A DNA stretch of 51,332 nt from an uncultured bacterium. Lineage in GTDB: Bacteria; Bipolaricaulota; Bipolaricaulia; RBG-16-55-9; DRJF01. Below the pieces are notes generated by a model. It worked only from the letters and a program-made list of their open reading frames with translations, was not told where the DNA came from and did not search any database. This document shows positions 8,509 through 16,389 of this stretch, piece by piece (within the stretch, counting starts at the first letter, position 1; every line of letters begins with the position of its first letter). The stretch is from positions 1 to 51,332 of the forward strand of contig CAJXGD010000012.1 of assembly GCA_913053845.1 (NCBI GenBank), read 5' to 3'. The translations under genes were made by a program, and so were the position numbers.

Positions 8509-8751
8509 CTACCTGGCGACAGATCGCCTCTGGCGCTCGGTGGTCAGGGCCGGCGAGGCTACCTGCCCTGCCAGCCGTTGACCCGCGGCGATCAGCCATC
8601 CGCCGACTTTGACCCGCAGCGGGTGGCCCCGGCCAGAGATCGAGCGGGCAACCCGCTGAGCCAGCCGCTCGGCCTCGGCCTGGCGCAGCAACTCCTGATA
8701 GTGCTCCTGGGCCGCCTTCAGCTCGATGGTGAACATATCTACATGCTTCAT
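8509..8751 (-). CDS. Small helical protein heading the DUF4004 operon
   Basis: Protein of 80 residues. AAGGAGG is positioned ahead of ATG 8751, which fixes the start inside a longer frame. The first half is a charged amphipathic helix (KAAQEHYQELLRQAEAERLAQR). A glycine-rich basic stretch and one weak hydrophobic segment (VGGWLIAAGQRLAG) follow. I do not recognise a family. It is the first gene after the TTGACA/TACAAT promoter, so it is expressed with the regulator, bactofilin and exporter. Similar short proteins often lead YhbD-type clusters, possibly as membrane-associated partners, but no function can be assigned from sequence. Confidence 0.6.
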   Translation of the reverse strand: MKHVDMFTIELKAAQEHYQELLRQAEAERLAQRVARSISGRGHPLRVKVGGWLIAAGQRLAGQVASPALTTERQRRSVAR

Positions 8752-8788
8752 CTCATTCCTCCTTAGCTCTCCATGCTCCAATGGCGGC

Positions 8789-8817
8789 ATTGTAACATAA
8801 CACTGTTACGTTGTCAA
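8789..8817 (-). promoter_or_regulatory. Sigma70 promoter with a palindromic operator in its spacer
   Basis: On the minus strand TTGACA (8812-8817) and TACAAT (8789-8794) are 17 bases apart. The spacer region holds the symmetric TAACACTGTTA (8798-8808). A wider inverted repeat, GTAACA-N6-TGTTAC (8792-8809), overlaps the -10 box. Placement between -35 and -10 fits control by the MerR-like DUF4004 protein encoded downstream. It should drive the 80-residue gene and the seven genes after it. Confidence 0.75.
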
Positions 8818-8819
8818 GG

Positions 8820-8845
8820 GGCCGGACGGGCAAGAGCCCGGCCAT
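8820..8845 (-). terminator. Possible uvrB terminator hairpin
   Basis: A GC-rich hairpin with CGGGC and GCCCG arms around a four-base AAGA loop, extended by imperfect GGCC pairing, lies between the uvrB stop and the next promoter. No T-run follows on the minus strand, so intrinsic termination is uncertain. Confidence 0.3.
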
Positions 8846-8919
8846 ATGCGAATAATAACGATGAATTCTAGCATAAACCGCTCGAGCGTCGCGTTTGGCG
8901 AACTGCGCCGGAGGGGTGG

Positions 8920-10914
8920 CTAATCCACATAGCCGAGCAACTCCCGGCGCAACTCCTTGATCTCATCGCGCAGGCGGGCCGCCCGCTCGAACTCCAACTG
9001 CTTGGCCCTAGCGTACATCTCCGCTTCCAACTCCTTGATCAGCTTGGCCAGTTGGCGAGGGGCCGGCCCTTCGGCCTGCTGCTTAGCTCCCTTCCTCCTG
9101 CGCCCGGCTTTTCCCTGACGATCCAGTTCTGGCAGGAAATCCTGGACGGCCTTCACGATCGTCTTGGGGGTGATGCCATGTTTTTCGTTATATTCGAGCT
9201 GAATGTGCCGGCGCCGCTGGGTCTCGGCTATGGCTCGTTGCATCGAACCGGTCAGCTCATCAGCGTAGAGCAGCACCCGGCCGTGCAGGTTGCGTGCCGC
9301 CCGGCCGATCGTCTGGATCAGCGAGGTATCCGAGCGCAGGAAACCCTCCTTGTCGGCGTCTAAAATGGCCACCAGCGAGACCTCCGGCAGGTCCAGACCT
9401 TCGCGCAATAAATTTATCCCCACCAGCACGTCGAACTCGCCCATCCGTAGGTCGCGCAGGATGTCCAAGCGGTCGAGCGTCTGCACCTCCGAGTGCAGAT
9501 AGCGTGCCTTGACCCCCATCTCGATCAGATAGTCGCTGAGCTGCTCGGCCATCACCTTGGTCAGGGTGGTCACCAGCGCCCGCTCGCCCCGCTCACCGGT
9601 CTGGCGGATCTCCTCCAGCAGATCGTCTATCTGCCCCTGGATGGGACGAACGATGACCTCCGGATCGATCAGGCCGGTGGGGCGCACGATCTGTTCCACG
9701 ATCTGGCTGCTGACCCGCCGCTCGTAAGGCCCCGGCGTGGCTGACATGAAGACCACTTGGTTGATCAGCGACTCGAACTCCTCGAACTTGAGAGGCCGGT
9801 TATCGGCGGCCGAAGGCAGGCGGAAGCCATAGTCAATCAGCACCTGCTTGCGCGCCCGGTCACCATTGTACATGGCGTGGAGCTGCGGGATGGTCTGATG
9901 GGACTCGTCAATCACCATCAGGAGGTCAGCGGGAAAATAATCTATCAGCGTCATCGGCCGTGAGCCGGGCGTTCGGGCGGCCAGGTGACGCGAGTAATTC
10001 TCGATGCCGCTGCAAAAGCCGAAGCGGCGCATCAGCTCCAGGTCATAGCCGGTGCGCTGCTCCAGCCGCTGGGCTTCGAGCAGCTTGTCCTGACGGTGCA
10101 GCTCGGCCAGGCGCTCCTGGGCCTCCTGCTCGATCGCTTCGATGGCCCGTTCCAGCTTGTCGGCCGGGGTGATGAAGTGGGAGGCGGGATAGATGGTGAC
10201 CTCCGGGCGCTCCCCCAAAATTTGGCCGCTGATCGCGTCCAGTTCCAAGATGCGCTCGATCTCATCGCCGAAGAGCTCGAGGCGCAGCACCGTCTCCTGA
10301 TAGGCCGGGATCAGCTCGATCGTGTCGCCGCGCACCCTGAACGTTCCCCTCCCAAAGCCGATGTCATTGCGGGAGTACTGCAGTTCGACCAAGCGCCGCA
10401 GAATCCGGTCGCGCTCCTGCCGCTCGCCGCGACGGATTTTGAGGGTCATCGCCTGATAATCTTCCGGGCTGCCCAGGCCGTAGATGCAGGAGACGGAGGC
10501 CACGATGATCACGTCGCGTCGCTCCAGGAGCGAGCTGGTGGCCGCGTGGCGCAGGCGATCCAGCTCATCGTTGATTGAGGCGTCCTTTTCAATATAGGTA
10601 TCGGTCTGGGGGATATAAGCCTCCGGCTGGTAATAATCATAGTAACTCACGAAGTAATGCACGGCGTTCTGAGGAAACAGTTGGCGGAACTCATTGCAGA
10701 GCTGGGCGGCGAGTGTCTTGTTGTGAGCGATCACCAGTGTGGGGCGCTGGAGGTTCTGAATGACGTGGGCGATGGTGAGCGTCTTGCCGCTGCCGGTGGC
10801 ACCGAGCAGGGTTTGGCAGTGCAGGCCGGCTTCTAGACCGGTGGTCAGTTCCCCAATGGCTTTCGGTTGATCCCCTCGGGGCTCGAACTGTAAGCGGAGC
10901 TTAAAGTCGGCCAT
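8920..10914 (-). CDS. uvrB: Excinuclease ABC subunit B
   Basis: UvrB of 664 residues, full length for the family. It is the damage-verifying helicase of nucleotide excision repair, loaded by UvrA and then bound by UvrC. Walker A GATGSGKT is at residues 38-45 and the DNA-gripping beta-hairpin with its [10 protein letters not shown] motif is near 91-100. The DESH Walker B box is near 337, helicase motifs VI (QTIGRAARN) follow near 540, and a C-terminal UVR helical hairpin contacts UvrC. ATG 10914 follows AAAGGAG; the frame extends upstream to 10974 without homology. It is a single-gene unit bordered upstream by a toxin remnant that ends 60 bases before it. Confidence 0.97.
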   Translation of the reverse strand: MADFKLRLQFEPRGDQPKAIGELTTGLEAGLHCQTLLGATGSGKTLTIAHVIQNLQRPTLVIAHNKTLAAQLCNEFRQLFPQNAVHYFVSYYDYYQPEAYIPQTDTYIEKDASINDELDRLRHAATSSLLERRDVIIVASVSCIYGLGSPEDYQAMTLKIRRGERQERDRILRRLVELQYSRNDIGFGRGTFRVRGDTIELIPAYQETVLRLELFGDEIERILELDAISGQILGERPEVTIYPASHFITPADKLERAIEAIEQEAQERLAELHRQDKLLEAQRLEQRTGYDLELMRRFGFCSGIENYSRHLAARTPGSRPMTLIDYFPADLLMVIDESHQTIPQLHAMYNGDRARKQVLIDYGFRLPSAADNRPLKFEEFESLINQVVFMSATPGPYERRVSSQIVEQIVRPTGLIDPEVIVRPIQGQIDDLLEEIRQTGERGERALVTTLTKVMAEQLSDYLIEMGVKARYLHSEVQTLDRLDILRDLRMGEFDVLVGINLLREGLDLPEVSLVAILDADKEGFLRSDTSLIQTIGRAARNLHGRVLLYADELTGSMQRAIAETQRRRHIQLEYNEKHGITPKTIVKAVQDFLPELDRQGKAGRRRKGAKQQAEGPAPRQLAKLIKELEAEMYARAKQLEFERAARLRDEIKELRRELLGYVD

Positions 10915-10974
10915 GACTCCTTTCAGCGGCGAGGCACCTAGCGGCGTCCGCTGCTTGAGGGGCGTGTGGCACAT

Positions 10975-11202
10975 TCACACCGCAGGCCTTACCTTTGAGC
11001 TGGACAGCTCTGAAAACGGATACCGGACCAAGATAATGTCATTCTTTGAGTAGCTGGGCATAGACATCATCCTCGGCGCTATCCCAAGCGGTTGCCGGCC
11101 GAGGCGAGCTTGGATCTTGCTGCTGATTTGCAGGCGCTCTTTCGCCGGGAGGACCGCCAACTTATCCTGGGCATATTGAGCGAGCTTAACCTGCCAGTCC
11201 AA
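10975..11202 (-). pseudogene. Chimeric toxin remnant: RelE/ParE-like start fused to a PemK/MazF start
   Basis: A 75-codon frame from TTG 11202 overlaps the Phd antitoxin stop by 17 bases. The first half resembles the N-terminus of a RelE/ParE toxin. From residue 48 (position 11061) the sequence is the N-terminal strand of a PemK/MazF toxin (YSKNDIILVRYPFSELS..KVRPAV), which stops after 28 residues although the family needs about 110. Both parts are therefore incomplete. It directly precedes the ribosome site of uvrB. I read it as two partial deletions joined in frame. A functional mini-toxin is unlikely, but the frame has stayed open. Confidence 0.6.
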
Positions 11203-11464
11203 GCTCTTCCCTCGTCCGAGCGATCAACTCCTCCAGAGGGCTAACCCGGTCGGCCTGTACGTCCTGGTAGGCCAGCTCCAGAGCGCGTTGAAACTCAGGG
11301 TGGTGGGCCAGGGCATAATCCTCCAGGTCCTCCTCGCTGATGGCGCGCAGCAAGGCTTTAGGTTTCCCGCGATGGGTCACCACCACATCCTCCTGGTCTA
11401 GTCGGCGGACGACCTCGGAGGTCTTGTCATGCAGCTCGGTGATGTTGATAAATCTCAGGGCCAT
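11186..11464 (-). CDS. Phd/YefM-family antitoxin
   Basis: Antitoxin of 92 residues. The N-terminal Phd/YefM DNA-binding fold is clear (INITELHDKTSEVVRRL, then DVVVTHRGKPKALL) and the C-terminal 45 residues are acidic and helical, as needed to cap a toxin. AGGAGG lies close before ATG 11464. The expected toxin gene overlaps its 3' end, but only as a remnant. A perfect 14-base palindrome between the -10 box and the ribosome site fits autoregulation by this protein. As the partner looks dead, the antitoxin may persist as a solitary regulator. Confidence 0.85.
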   Translation of the reverse strand: MALRFINITELHDKTSEVVRRLDQEDVVVTHRGKPKALLRAISEEDLEDYALAHHPEFQRALELAYQDVQADRVSPLEELIARTREELGLAG

Positions 11465-11476
11465 GCTTCGCCTCCT

Positions 11477-11525
11477 GCTACTTAAGTAGCGTGATCAGTA
11501 TAGCGCTCGCCTCGGCCGGTGTCTA
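11477..11525 (-). promoter_or_regulatory. Antitoxin promoter and palindromic operator
   Basis: On the minus strand TAGACA (11520-11525) and TATACT (11497-11502) are 17 bases apart. Downstream of them lies the perfect palindrome GCTACTTAAGTAGC (11477-11490), just ahead of the AGGAGG of the Phd antitoxin gene. The layout is typical of autorepressed type II toxin-antitoxin operons. Confidence 0.65.
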
Positions 11526-11746
11526 CCCGCTATCTGCTCCAAGGTAGGGCACGTCCCGGTGGTAACTCGACAGAAGAGCCCTTATGTCGAGTAAGCCCCA
11601 ACCCACTCCCCAGCCCTTGCGGCTTTCTCGCACCCCAACTCGGACCGGTTTAGCATCGTAATGTCGAGATGGGAAAGGCCGACAAGTCGACCGGCGCACA
11701 CCGAGCTTTCCCAACCTCGATAACAAGGGAACAGTCGCGACCGATC
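11526..11746. other. Intergenic stretch without a convincing gene
   Basis: The region between the Phd promoter and the next toxin-antitoxin pair holds a 76-codon minus-strand frame (11523-11753). Its product is rich in arginine, tryptophan and serine, has no recognisable motif and no ribosome site, so I treat it as chance. The octamer ATGTCGAG occurs twice within about 80 bases. Nothing else stands out. Confidence 0.4.
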
Positions 11747-11775
11747 TTGACAAATGTCCCTCCAGTTGGTATCTT
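11747..11775 (+). promoter_or_regulatory. Promoter of the RHH/PIN toxin-antitoxin pair
   Basis: TTGACA (11747-11752) and TATCTT (11770-11775) are separated by 17 bases. The predicted start, near 11782, leaves a leader of about 45 bases that carries GGAGG before the antitoxin gene. Confidence 0.6.
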
Positions 11776-11826
11776 GGTGGCGTACTCCTATCTCATTACA
11801 GCCGTCCGCTCCGGAGGTGGATGCTC

Positions 11827-12102
11827 ATGCCGATGACATCCGTGCAGGTGCGCCTCAGCGAGGAACAACTTCGCCTGATCGACCGCGTCGTCCAAGCTGG
11901 CAAGTACCCCAATCGCTCTGAAGCCATCCGGGACTACCTGCGCAAGGCCCAACTCTGGGAGGTGCTAGAACGCCTCCTGGAAATGGGGGAGATCGAGGAC
12001 CAGAGCGAGTCGGAGATCCAAGCTGACCTGGAGCGCGTCCGCGCCGAGGTCTACCAGAAGCTGATCGCTCCCAAGCGCCGCCAGGCGATGCCGCAGCCTT
12101 AA
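11827..12102 (+). CDS. Ribbon-helix-helix antitoxin
   Basis: Antitoxin of 91 residues. The first 45 residues are a CopG/ParD-like ribbon-helix-helix: strand SVQVRLSEEQ, helix LRLIDRVVQAG, turn, then NRSEAIRDYLR. The acidic helical C-terminus (EIEDQSESEIQADLERVRAEV) is suited to covering a toxin. ATG 11827 is favoured because GGAGG lies nine bases before it; ATGs at 11821 and 11833 are in frame. The PIN gene follows 17 bases downstream, forming a type II module. Confidence 0.85.
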   Translation: MPMTSVQVRLSEEQLRLIDRVVQAGKYPNRSEAIRDYLRKAQLWEVLERLLEMGEIEDQSESEIQADLERVRAEVYQKLIAPKRRQAMPQP

Positions 12103-12119
12103 AGGGACCGGGCGCTTAC

Positions 12120-12569
12120 ATGAAAGTCCTCGTCGATACGAACATCTTTGTGGCGAGCATGCGCTTCGCCGGGCTCAAGCGCAAGCTGGTCTGGAAGCTC
12201 CTGGAGGAGGGAGAGGTCATTGTCCTCACCGACTTCATCCTGGAGGAGCTGCGCAGGAAGTTCTCCGAACTCTATACGCCCGTTGAGGTCCAGGCCGCCT
12301 TGGACAACCTCTTGCAGTTCCTCGGTACAGGTCAGCTTGAGGTCAAGCGCTTCGAGGACTACGCCCAGCACCTTCCGGAAGCTGAGCAGCTCATTCAAGC
12401 GAAGGATGCACCCATCCTGGCCGCGGCCATGCTCAGTGACATCGACATTCTGCTCACCCGTGATAAGCAGGACTTCCTGGAGAACGCGCGGCTCCAGCAG
12501 ACCCGCTGGATGGCGAAGATCAAGAGCCCCCAAGAGCTCCTGTCATTGCTGGAGGAAGACGAAGGCTGA
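12120..12569 (+). CDS. PIN-domain ribonuclease toxin
   Basis: Toxin of 149 residues in the PIN family (VapC-like, PIN_3 style). The acidic residues that bind metal are present: D6 in VLVDTNIF, E42/E43 in FILEELRRK, D96 in AKDAPILAAA, and D106/D114 in the SDIDILLTRDKQDF region. PIN toxins cut tRNA, rRNA or mRNA until neutralised. The ribbon-helix-helix gene immediately upstream should supply the antitoxin and repressor. The length is normal and the active site intact, so unlike the neighbouring Phd module this pair looks functional. Confidence 0.9.
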   Translation: MKVLVDTNIFVASMRFAGLKRKLVWKLLEEGEVIVLTDFILEELRRKFSELYTPVEVQAALDNLLQFLGTGQLEVKRFEDYAQHLPEAEQLIQAKDAPILAAAMLSDIDILLTRDKQDFLENARLQQTRWMAKIKSPQELLSLLEEDEG

Positions 12570-12650
12570 AAGTTGCAGAGTGTCCCTGAAGTAGCACGCA
12601 TTGACTTTCATTATCAGGTGATGATAGAGTCTCCCCAGAGGTGAGCAACC

Positions 12651-12890
12651 GTGAGCCAAAGACAAAACGATCGGCCGGATCGGGGGCGCGCCGTCTCCTT
12701 CTGGTTGGCCCACGAGGACATCCGCGCGCTCAAGACGATCGCCCAGGAGAAGGGGATCGGCCACACGACCCTGGTGCGCATGTGGGTCAAGGAACGGCTC
12801 AAGTACGCCGGGGTCATCATAGAGTACAAGGATCCCAACTTACATATTCTAAGGCGGGATACACTTCAGGGCAGAGGCTCTCCTCGGTAA
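12651..12890 (+). CDS. Orphan ribbon-helix-helix antitoxin-like protein
   Basis: Protein of 79 residues starting at GTG 12651, with GAGGTGAG just upstream. The central 45 residues read as a BrnA/CopG-type ribbon-helix-helix (VSFWLAHEDIRALKTIAQ, then HTTLVRMWVKERL). The last 20 residues, after EYKDPN, look like read-through into neighbouring sequence. No toxin gene accompanies it; the IS1-like element begins 90 bases downstream and may have removed or displaced the partner. It could be a stand-alone DNA-binding protein. Confidence 0.65.
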   Translation: MSQRQNDRPDRGRAVSFWLAHEDIRALKTIAQEKGIGHTTLVRMWVKERLKYAGVIIEYKDPNLHILRRDTLQGRGSPR

Positions 12891-12980
12891 CGTCCCTCTT
12901 GAATCTTTTTTGCTCTCCTTCGATGATTAAAAGAAGCAAACCATAAGTATAGTAATCCTGTTATGGAAGGTCCTGCTGTT

Positions 12981-13810
12981 GGATAGTCGCACAGTTAAGA
13001 GGAGATGAGTAGAATGGTCGCGGTGATTCATGATGGCACGCGATCGAGAAGCTTTGCGACGTCGACTCCAAGCGAGGATGGAATCTCAAGAGCGCTTCTG
13101 CCCCGACGAGGACTGCTCTTGCCATGGTCAAACCGGCCCTCACATCGTCAAGAACGGACGGACTCGCCAAGGGCAGCAACGCTACCAATGCAAGGGCTGT
13201 GGTCGGATCTTCTCGGCCACCCAAGGCACCCCCTTCTACGGCCTGCGCACCGATTGGGTCGATGTGCTCGAAGCCCTGGCGATGCTGGCCGAACGCAACA
13301 GCCTAGCGGCAGTGGCTCGGGTTAAGGAGGTCCAACCCGACACGGTAGCCAACTGGCTGAAGAGAGTGGGCCAACACGCGGAGGCCGTGGAAGAGGTCTT
13401 GCTGCAAGAGTTTAGGGTAGAGCAGGTGCATACTGGACGAGCTGTGGACTTATGTGGGCAACAAGGGTAAAAAAGGGGGTACCCTGAGACCGAAGAGAGC
13501 GGAGAGTTCTGGAAGGCGACCGCCTTTGACCCCAACAGCAAGCTGAGGGTGGCTCGAGCTGTGGGCAAACGGGATCAAGACCTGCTCGAGCGATTGTTGA
13601 CCCAGGTGGCTGAGCGAGTGAGCGGAGCGCTAGAACAGCCCCCGGCGGCGGGTTCGGGTCACTGAGGGCAGGCGCACGTGGCAGCCGAGGACGCCGGCAA
13701 TGGCGGCAGAACTGACGAATCATCCATGGGGCATGGAGGAGTTGTTGACTCATCTGGTCTCTTACAAGGGAAAGAAGGAACATCATCAACTCTGAACTGG
13801 GTGACTATCC
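12981..13810 (+). mobile_element. Dead IS1-like insertion sequence
   Basis: An 830-base element. Imperfect 21-base terminal inverted repeats (12981-13001 and 13790-13810, 18 of 21 matching, both beginning GGATAGTC) bracket a broken IS1-type transposase gene. The transposase stop lies within the right repeat, as is common. I see no obvious target duplication at the borders, so the insertion is old or the flanks have been rearranged. Confidence 0.75.
13030..13794 (+). pseudogene. IS1-like transposase, multiply frameshifted
   Basis: The first 110 codons encode an InsA-like part. It has a zinc finger (CPDEDC with CKGCGRIF), a QRYQC motif and a helix-turn-helix, with Y/F-rich GTPFYGLR between them. 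The DELWTYVGNKGKK motif that starts the catalytic half appears in the +1 frame near 13430-13475. The run GYPETEESGEFWKATAFDP returns to the original frame after a TAA, and the C-terminal NHPWGMEELL lies in yet another frame before the stop at 13792-13794. At least two indels and an internal loss remove most of the DDE domain. It cannot mobilise itself. Confidence 0.8.
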
Positions 13811-13820
13811 GAGTTGACAG

Positions 13821-14870
13821 TTAGGGAGTAAATCGCCCAAAGAGAGAGTCCACCAGCTCACGCAGAGGGAATAGCGCGTCAGTCGGCAATTTTTCTCGCC
13901 AGACAGCGAGTGCCCGCTCGGTTTCTGCTTGCATCAGCGCTCTGGCTTCCTGCCGCACGGCCAAGCGATCCAAGATCTGGATGATCTGAGTTGCAGACGG
14001 CAAAGTCTCAGGCTCTGCCCGATAAAAGCGCAGCAATGCCTCACGCTCGGCCTCGCCCGCCCGCTCCAGAGCATAGATCAGTGGTAGGGTCAGCTTGTGC
14101 CGCGCCAGGTCGCTCACTCCAGCTTTGCCTGTCTGATCTTCCGCTCCCCATAAGCCCAAGATATCGTCGCGGATCTGAAAGGCCAAGCCCAGGTGCCGGC
14201 CTCCAGCCGCCAAGGCCGCAATCGTCTCCGGCTCGGCCCTGCCCAGCAGCGCGCCCATCTGGAAGGCCACCTGGAACAGAGCCCCCGTCTTGCCGGCGAT
14301 CATCTCCAGATAGCCCGCCGGTTTGAGCTCCAGGTGCCCTTCAAAATCCAGATCCTGAACTTGACCCTCGATCAGTTTCAGAGTCGCACGAGCCAGAATA
14401 GCCTGGGCCTCAGTGAGCTGGCTCGCCGGGATGCCCTGCTCGGCCAGATCACCCAGCGCCAGGCCGGCCAACGCTTGCAACGCGTCGCCGGCGTTGATCG
14501 CTTGCGCCACGCCCCACAGCGACCAGAGGGTCGGGCGATGATGCCGCTGGGCATCCTGATCCTGGATGTCATCATGGACCAGGGAAAAGTCGTGCACCAG
14601 CTCCAGCGCGCCCGCCGCCGGCAGCGCCCGCCGCCACTTCCCCCCGACCGCCTCGCAACTGAAGAGCAGCAGAGTCGGCCGCAGCAGCTTACCCTCCGGC
14701 CCGCCGGCCGGTTGCCCGGAGCTGGACTCGAAGCCCAAGTGATAGCGGATCATCCGGCGGAGCAGACCCTGCTGCGAGGGCAGCCAGCGGCGCAGGCAGT
14801 CAGCTAGATAGTTAATAATGGCCGGGCGATAGCGGCGTAGAATCTCCGGCCCCGGCTGCGGCAGCGACAC
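13821..14870 (-). CDS. Polyprenyl diphosphate synthase
   Basis: Trans-prenyltransferase of 349 residues that joins isopentenyl units to allylic diphosphates, supplying chains for quinones, carotenoids or cell-wall carriers. The GKLLRP substrate motif is at residues 60-65 and the first aspartate-rich motif (HDDIQDQD) is at 99-106. The second, RDDILGLWG, is near 233-241. Product length cannot be read reliably from sequence. The start is GTG 14870 with a weak ribosome site; it follows the M20 peptidase gene by 16 bases and is probably cotranscribed. A menaquinone link is possible given the nearby MenC-like enzyme, but no other quinone gene is present. Confidence 0.9.
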   Translation of the reverse strand: MSLPQPGPEILRRYRPAIINYLADCLRRWLPSQQGLLRRMIRYHLGFESSSGQPAGGPEGKLLRPTLLLFSCEAVGGKWRRALPAAGALELVHDFSLVHDDIQDQDAQRHHRPTLWSLWGVAQAINAGDALQALAGLALGDLAEQGIPASQLTEAQAILARATLKLIEGQVQDLDFEGHLELKPAGYLEMIAGKTGALFQVAFQMGALLGRAEPETIAALAAGGRHLGLAFQIRDDILGLWGAEDQTGKAGVSDLARHKLTLPLIYALERAGEAEREALLRFYRAEPETLPSATQIIQILDRLAVRQEARALMQAETERALAVWREKLPTDALFPLRELVDSLFGRFTP

Positions 14871-14886
14871 GTCGGCCTACCTACCT

Positions 14887-16254
14887 TCAGACCACTTGCA
14901 GCGCCCGCCGGGCGATGGTATAGAGCAGCTTGACTCCCAGCTTCAAACTGCCGATGTCAATGCGCTCGTTGGCCGAATGGACCAGCTTGGTCCGTTCGCT
15001 GAGGCTCATCTGGGTGGAGAGCGGGCTGAAGCCGTAGGCCGCCGCCCCCAACTGGCGCATGAAGCGCGAGTCGGTCGCGCCGGTCAGTAGATAGGGCACC
15101 GCCTGCGCGCCGGGAATCTCCTGGCGCACCGTCTCTTCTATTATCTGGTAGAACGGGTCAGAGATCGGCGATTCGGAGGCCGGATGATGCTGGATGGTCT
15201 CGATCTCCAATTCAGCGGCCAACTCTCCGGCGAGTTGCTCGATCGTCTCTTCAATCTGCTCGCGGGAGTAGCCGGGCACGAAGCGGAAGTCCAGCACAAA
15301 CTCGCAACGGGCGGGGATGACATTCTCTTTCACCCCGGCCCGGATCATGGTGGGCGAGCAGGTCGTGTGGGTGAAGGCATAGACCAGATTGGCGTCGAGC
15401 GGTGTCCCGGCAAGCAAGCTCTTGAGATCAACCTGCTGGTTATCTGAGGTGATCACCTGCGCAGCTCGAACACCCTGGGGACCCAGGGCCTGACCCACGC
15501 GGACGAAGAACTCCTGCACCGCCGGCGCGATCTGCTTGGGGAACTGATGGCCGGCCAGCCGGTCAATCAACCGGGCGCTCTTGGCTATGGCATTGTCCTG
15601 GTGGGGCACCGAGGCATGACCCGCGGCTCCCTTGAAGCGCAGTCGCACCCACCAGAGCCCCTTCTCGGTGGTGTCCACAGTATAAAAGACTTGCTCACCG
15701 ATCTGGAGCGGCATCCCTCCGCCCTCATTGAGCACGTAGTCGCTGCGCATCAGGTCGGGATGGTTCTGGACCAGCCAGTTGCCCCCGTAGGAGGAGCCTT
15801 GCTCCTCGTCGGCTACGGCGGCCAAGATCAGCTCGCCGGCGAAGTCCAGCTTCAGCCGCTTGAAGAGCAGCATCACCATCGTCTCGGTGGCGGTCATAGA
15901 CTTCATATCCAGTGCGCCGCGTCCCCAGACGTAGCCTTCGGCAACCACCCCGCTGAAGGGTGGATATTTCCACTGGTCGGGGTCGTTGACCGGGACAACA
16001 TCGGTGTGGGAGAGCAGCATCAGCCGTTTGCCCGGCTGCCGGCCCTTCAGGCGGGCGATCAGGTTACTGCGACCGGGAGCGCTCTCCAGAATCTGGCTCT
16101 CGATGCCTTCCTGACTGAGCAGCCCCTGAAGATAATCTGCGGCGATCTTTTCATTGCCGGGCGGATTAGTAGTATCTAGCTGCAGGAGTTCTGAGAGCAA
16201 CTTGGTCGTCTCCTCAGCGACCGTTTTCCAATCTAGCTTGGCATTATCTGGCAT
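14887..16254 (-). CDS. M20-family metallopeptidase (dipeptidase/desuccinylase/aminoacylase)
   Basis: Cytosolic di-zinc hydrolase of 455 residues. The M20 signature is complete: H83 and D85 in LSHTDVVPV, bridging D116 in GRGALDMKS, general base E150 and ligand E151 in ADEEQGS. A dimerisation lid and the C-terminal TGATDSRFMRQLG motif follow. GAGGAGG precedes ATG 16254. It is divergent from the MenC/N-acylamino-acid-racemase gene, 135 bases apart. In Geobacillus a racemase of that family works with an M20 desuccinylase to convert D- to L-amino acids, so an N-acylamino-acid role is plausible; peptide hydrolysis is the alternative. Confidence 0.88.
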   Translation of the reverse strand: MPDNAKLDWKTVAEETTKLLSELLQLDTTNPPGNEKIAADYLQGLLSQEGIESQILESAPGRSNLIARLKGRQPGKRLMLLSHTDVVPVNDPDQWKYPPFSGVVAEGYVWGRGALDMKSMTATETMVMLLFKRLKLDFAGELILAAVADEEQGSSYGGNWLVQNHPDLMRSDYVLNEGGGMPLQIGEQVFYTVDTTEKGLWWVRLRFKGAAGHASVPHQDNAIAKSARLIDRLAGHQFPKQIAPAVQEFFVRVGQALGPQGVRAAQVITSDNQQVDLKSLLAGTPLDANLVYAFTHTTCSPTMIRAGVKENVIPARCEFVLDFRFVPGYSREQIEETIEQLAGELAAELEIETIQHHPASESPISDPFYQIIEETVRQEIPGAQAVPYLLTGATDSRFMRQLGAAAYGFSPLSTQMSLSERTKLVHSANERIDIGSLKLGVKLLYTIARRALQVV

Positions 16255-16286
16255 GGGACCTCCTCATGATTCGAGCGGATTAGCTT

Positions 16287-16292
16287 ATTATA
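16287..16292 (-). promoter_or_regulatory. -10 box of the M20 peptidase promoter
   Basis: A perfect TATAAT on the minus strand lies about 30 bases upstream of the M20 start. No good -35 hexamer sits at the usual distance, so the promoter may be weak or activator-dependent. Confidence 0.4.
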
Positions 16293-16353
16293 CCGCTTGG
16301 CCGCATGACCCTCATCAGATATTTTTCAGCAAGGGGTAGTGTTGCTCCAGGCG

Positions 16354-16383
16354 TTGTCAAACCCGCGCATCATCGCGTACAAT
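16354..16383 (+). promoter_or_regulatory. Promoter giving a probably leaderless transcript
   Basis: TTGTCA (16354-16359) and TACAAT (16378-16383) are 18 bases apart. Only six bases separate the -10 box from ATG 16390, so the predicted transcription start coincides with the start codon. No Shine-Dalgarno sequence precedes that ATG, which agrees with a leaderless messenger. Confidence 0.6.
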
Positions 16384-16389
16384 GTCGCG

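Noticed and set aside
10915..10974. Extended UvrB N-terminus starting at 10974
   Set aside because: The extra 20 residues have no UvrB homology and a strong AAAGGAG precedes ATG 10914.
11523..11753. A 76-codon minus-strand gene
   Set aside because: No motif, no ribosome site, odd residue composition, and it overlaps the promoter of the RHH/PIN pair.
13430..13520. Programmed -1 frameshift in the IS1-like transposase at the A-rich AAAAAAGGGGG run
   Set aside because: The catalytic half changes frame twice with cancelling shifts, a stop interrupts, and most of the DDE domain is lost. Decay explains this better than programmed slippage.
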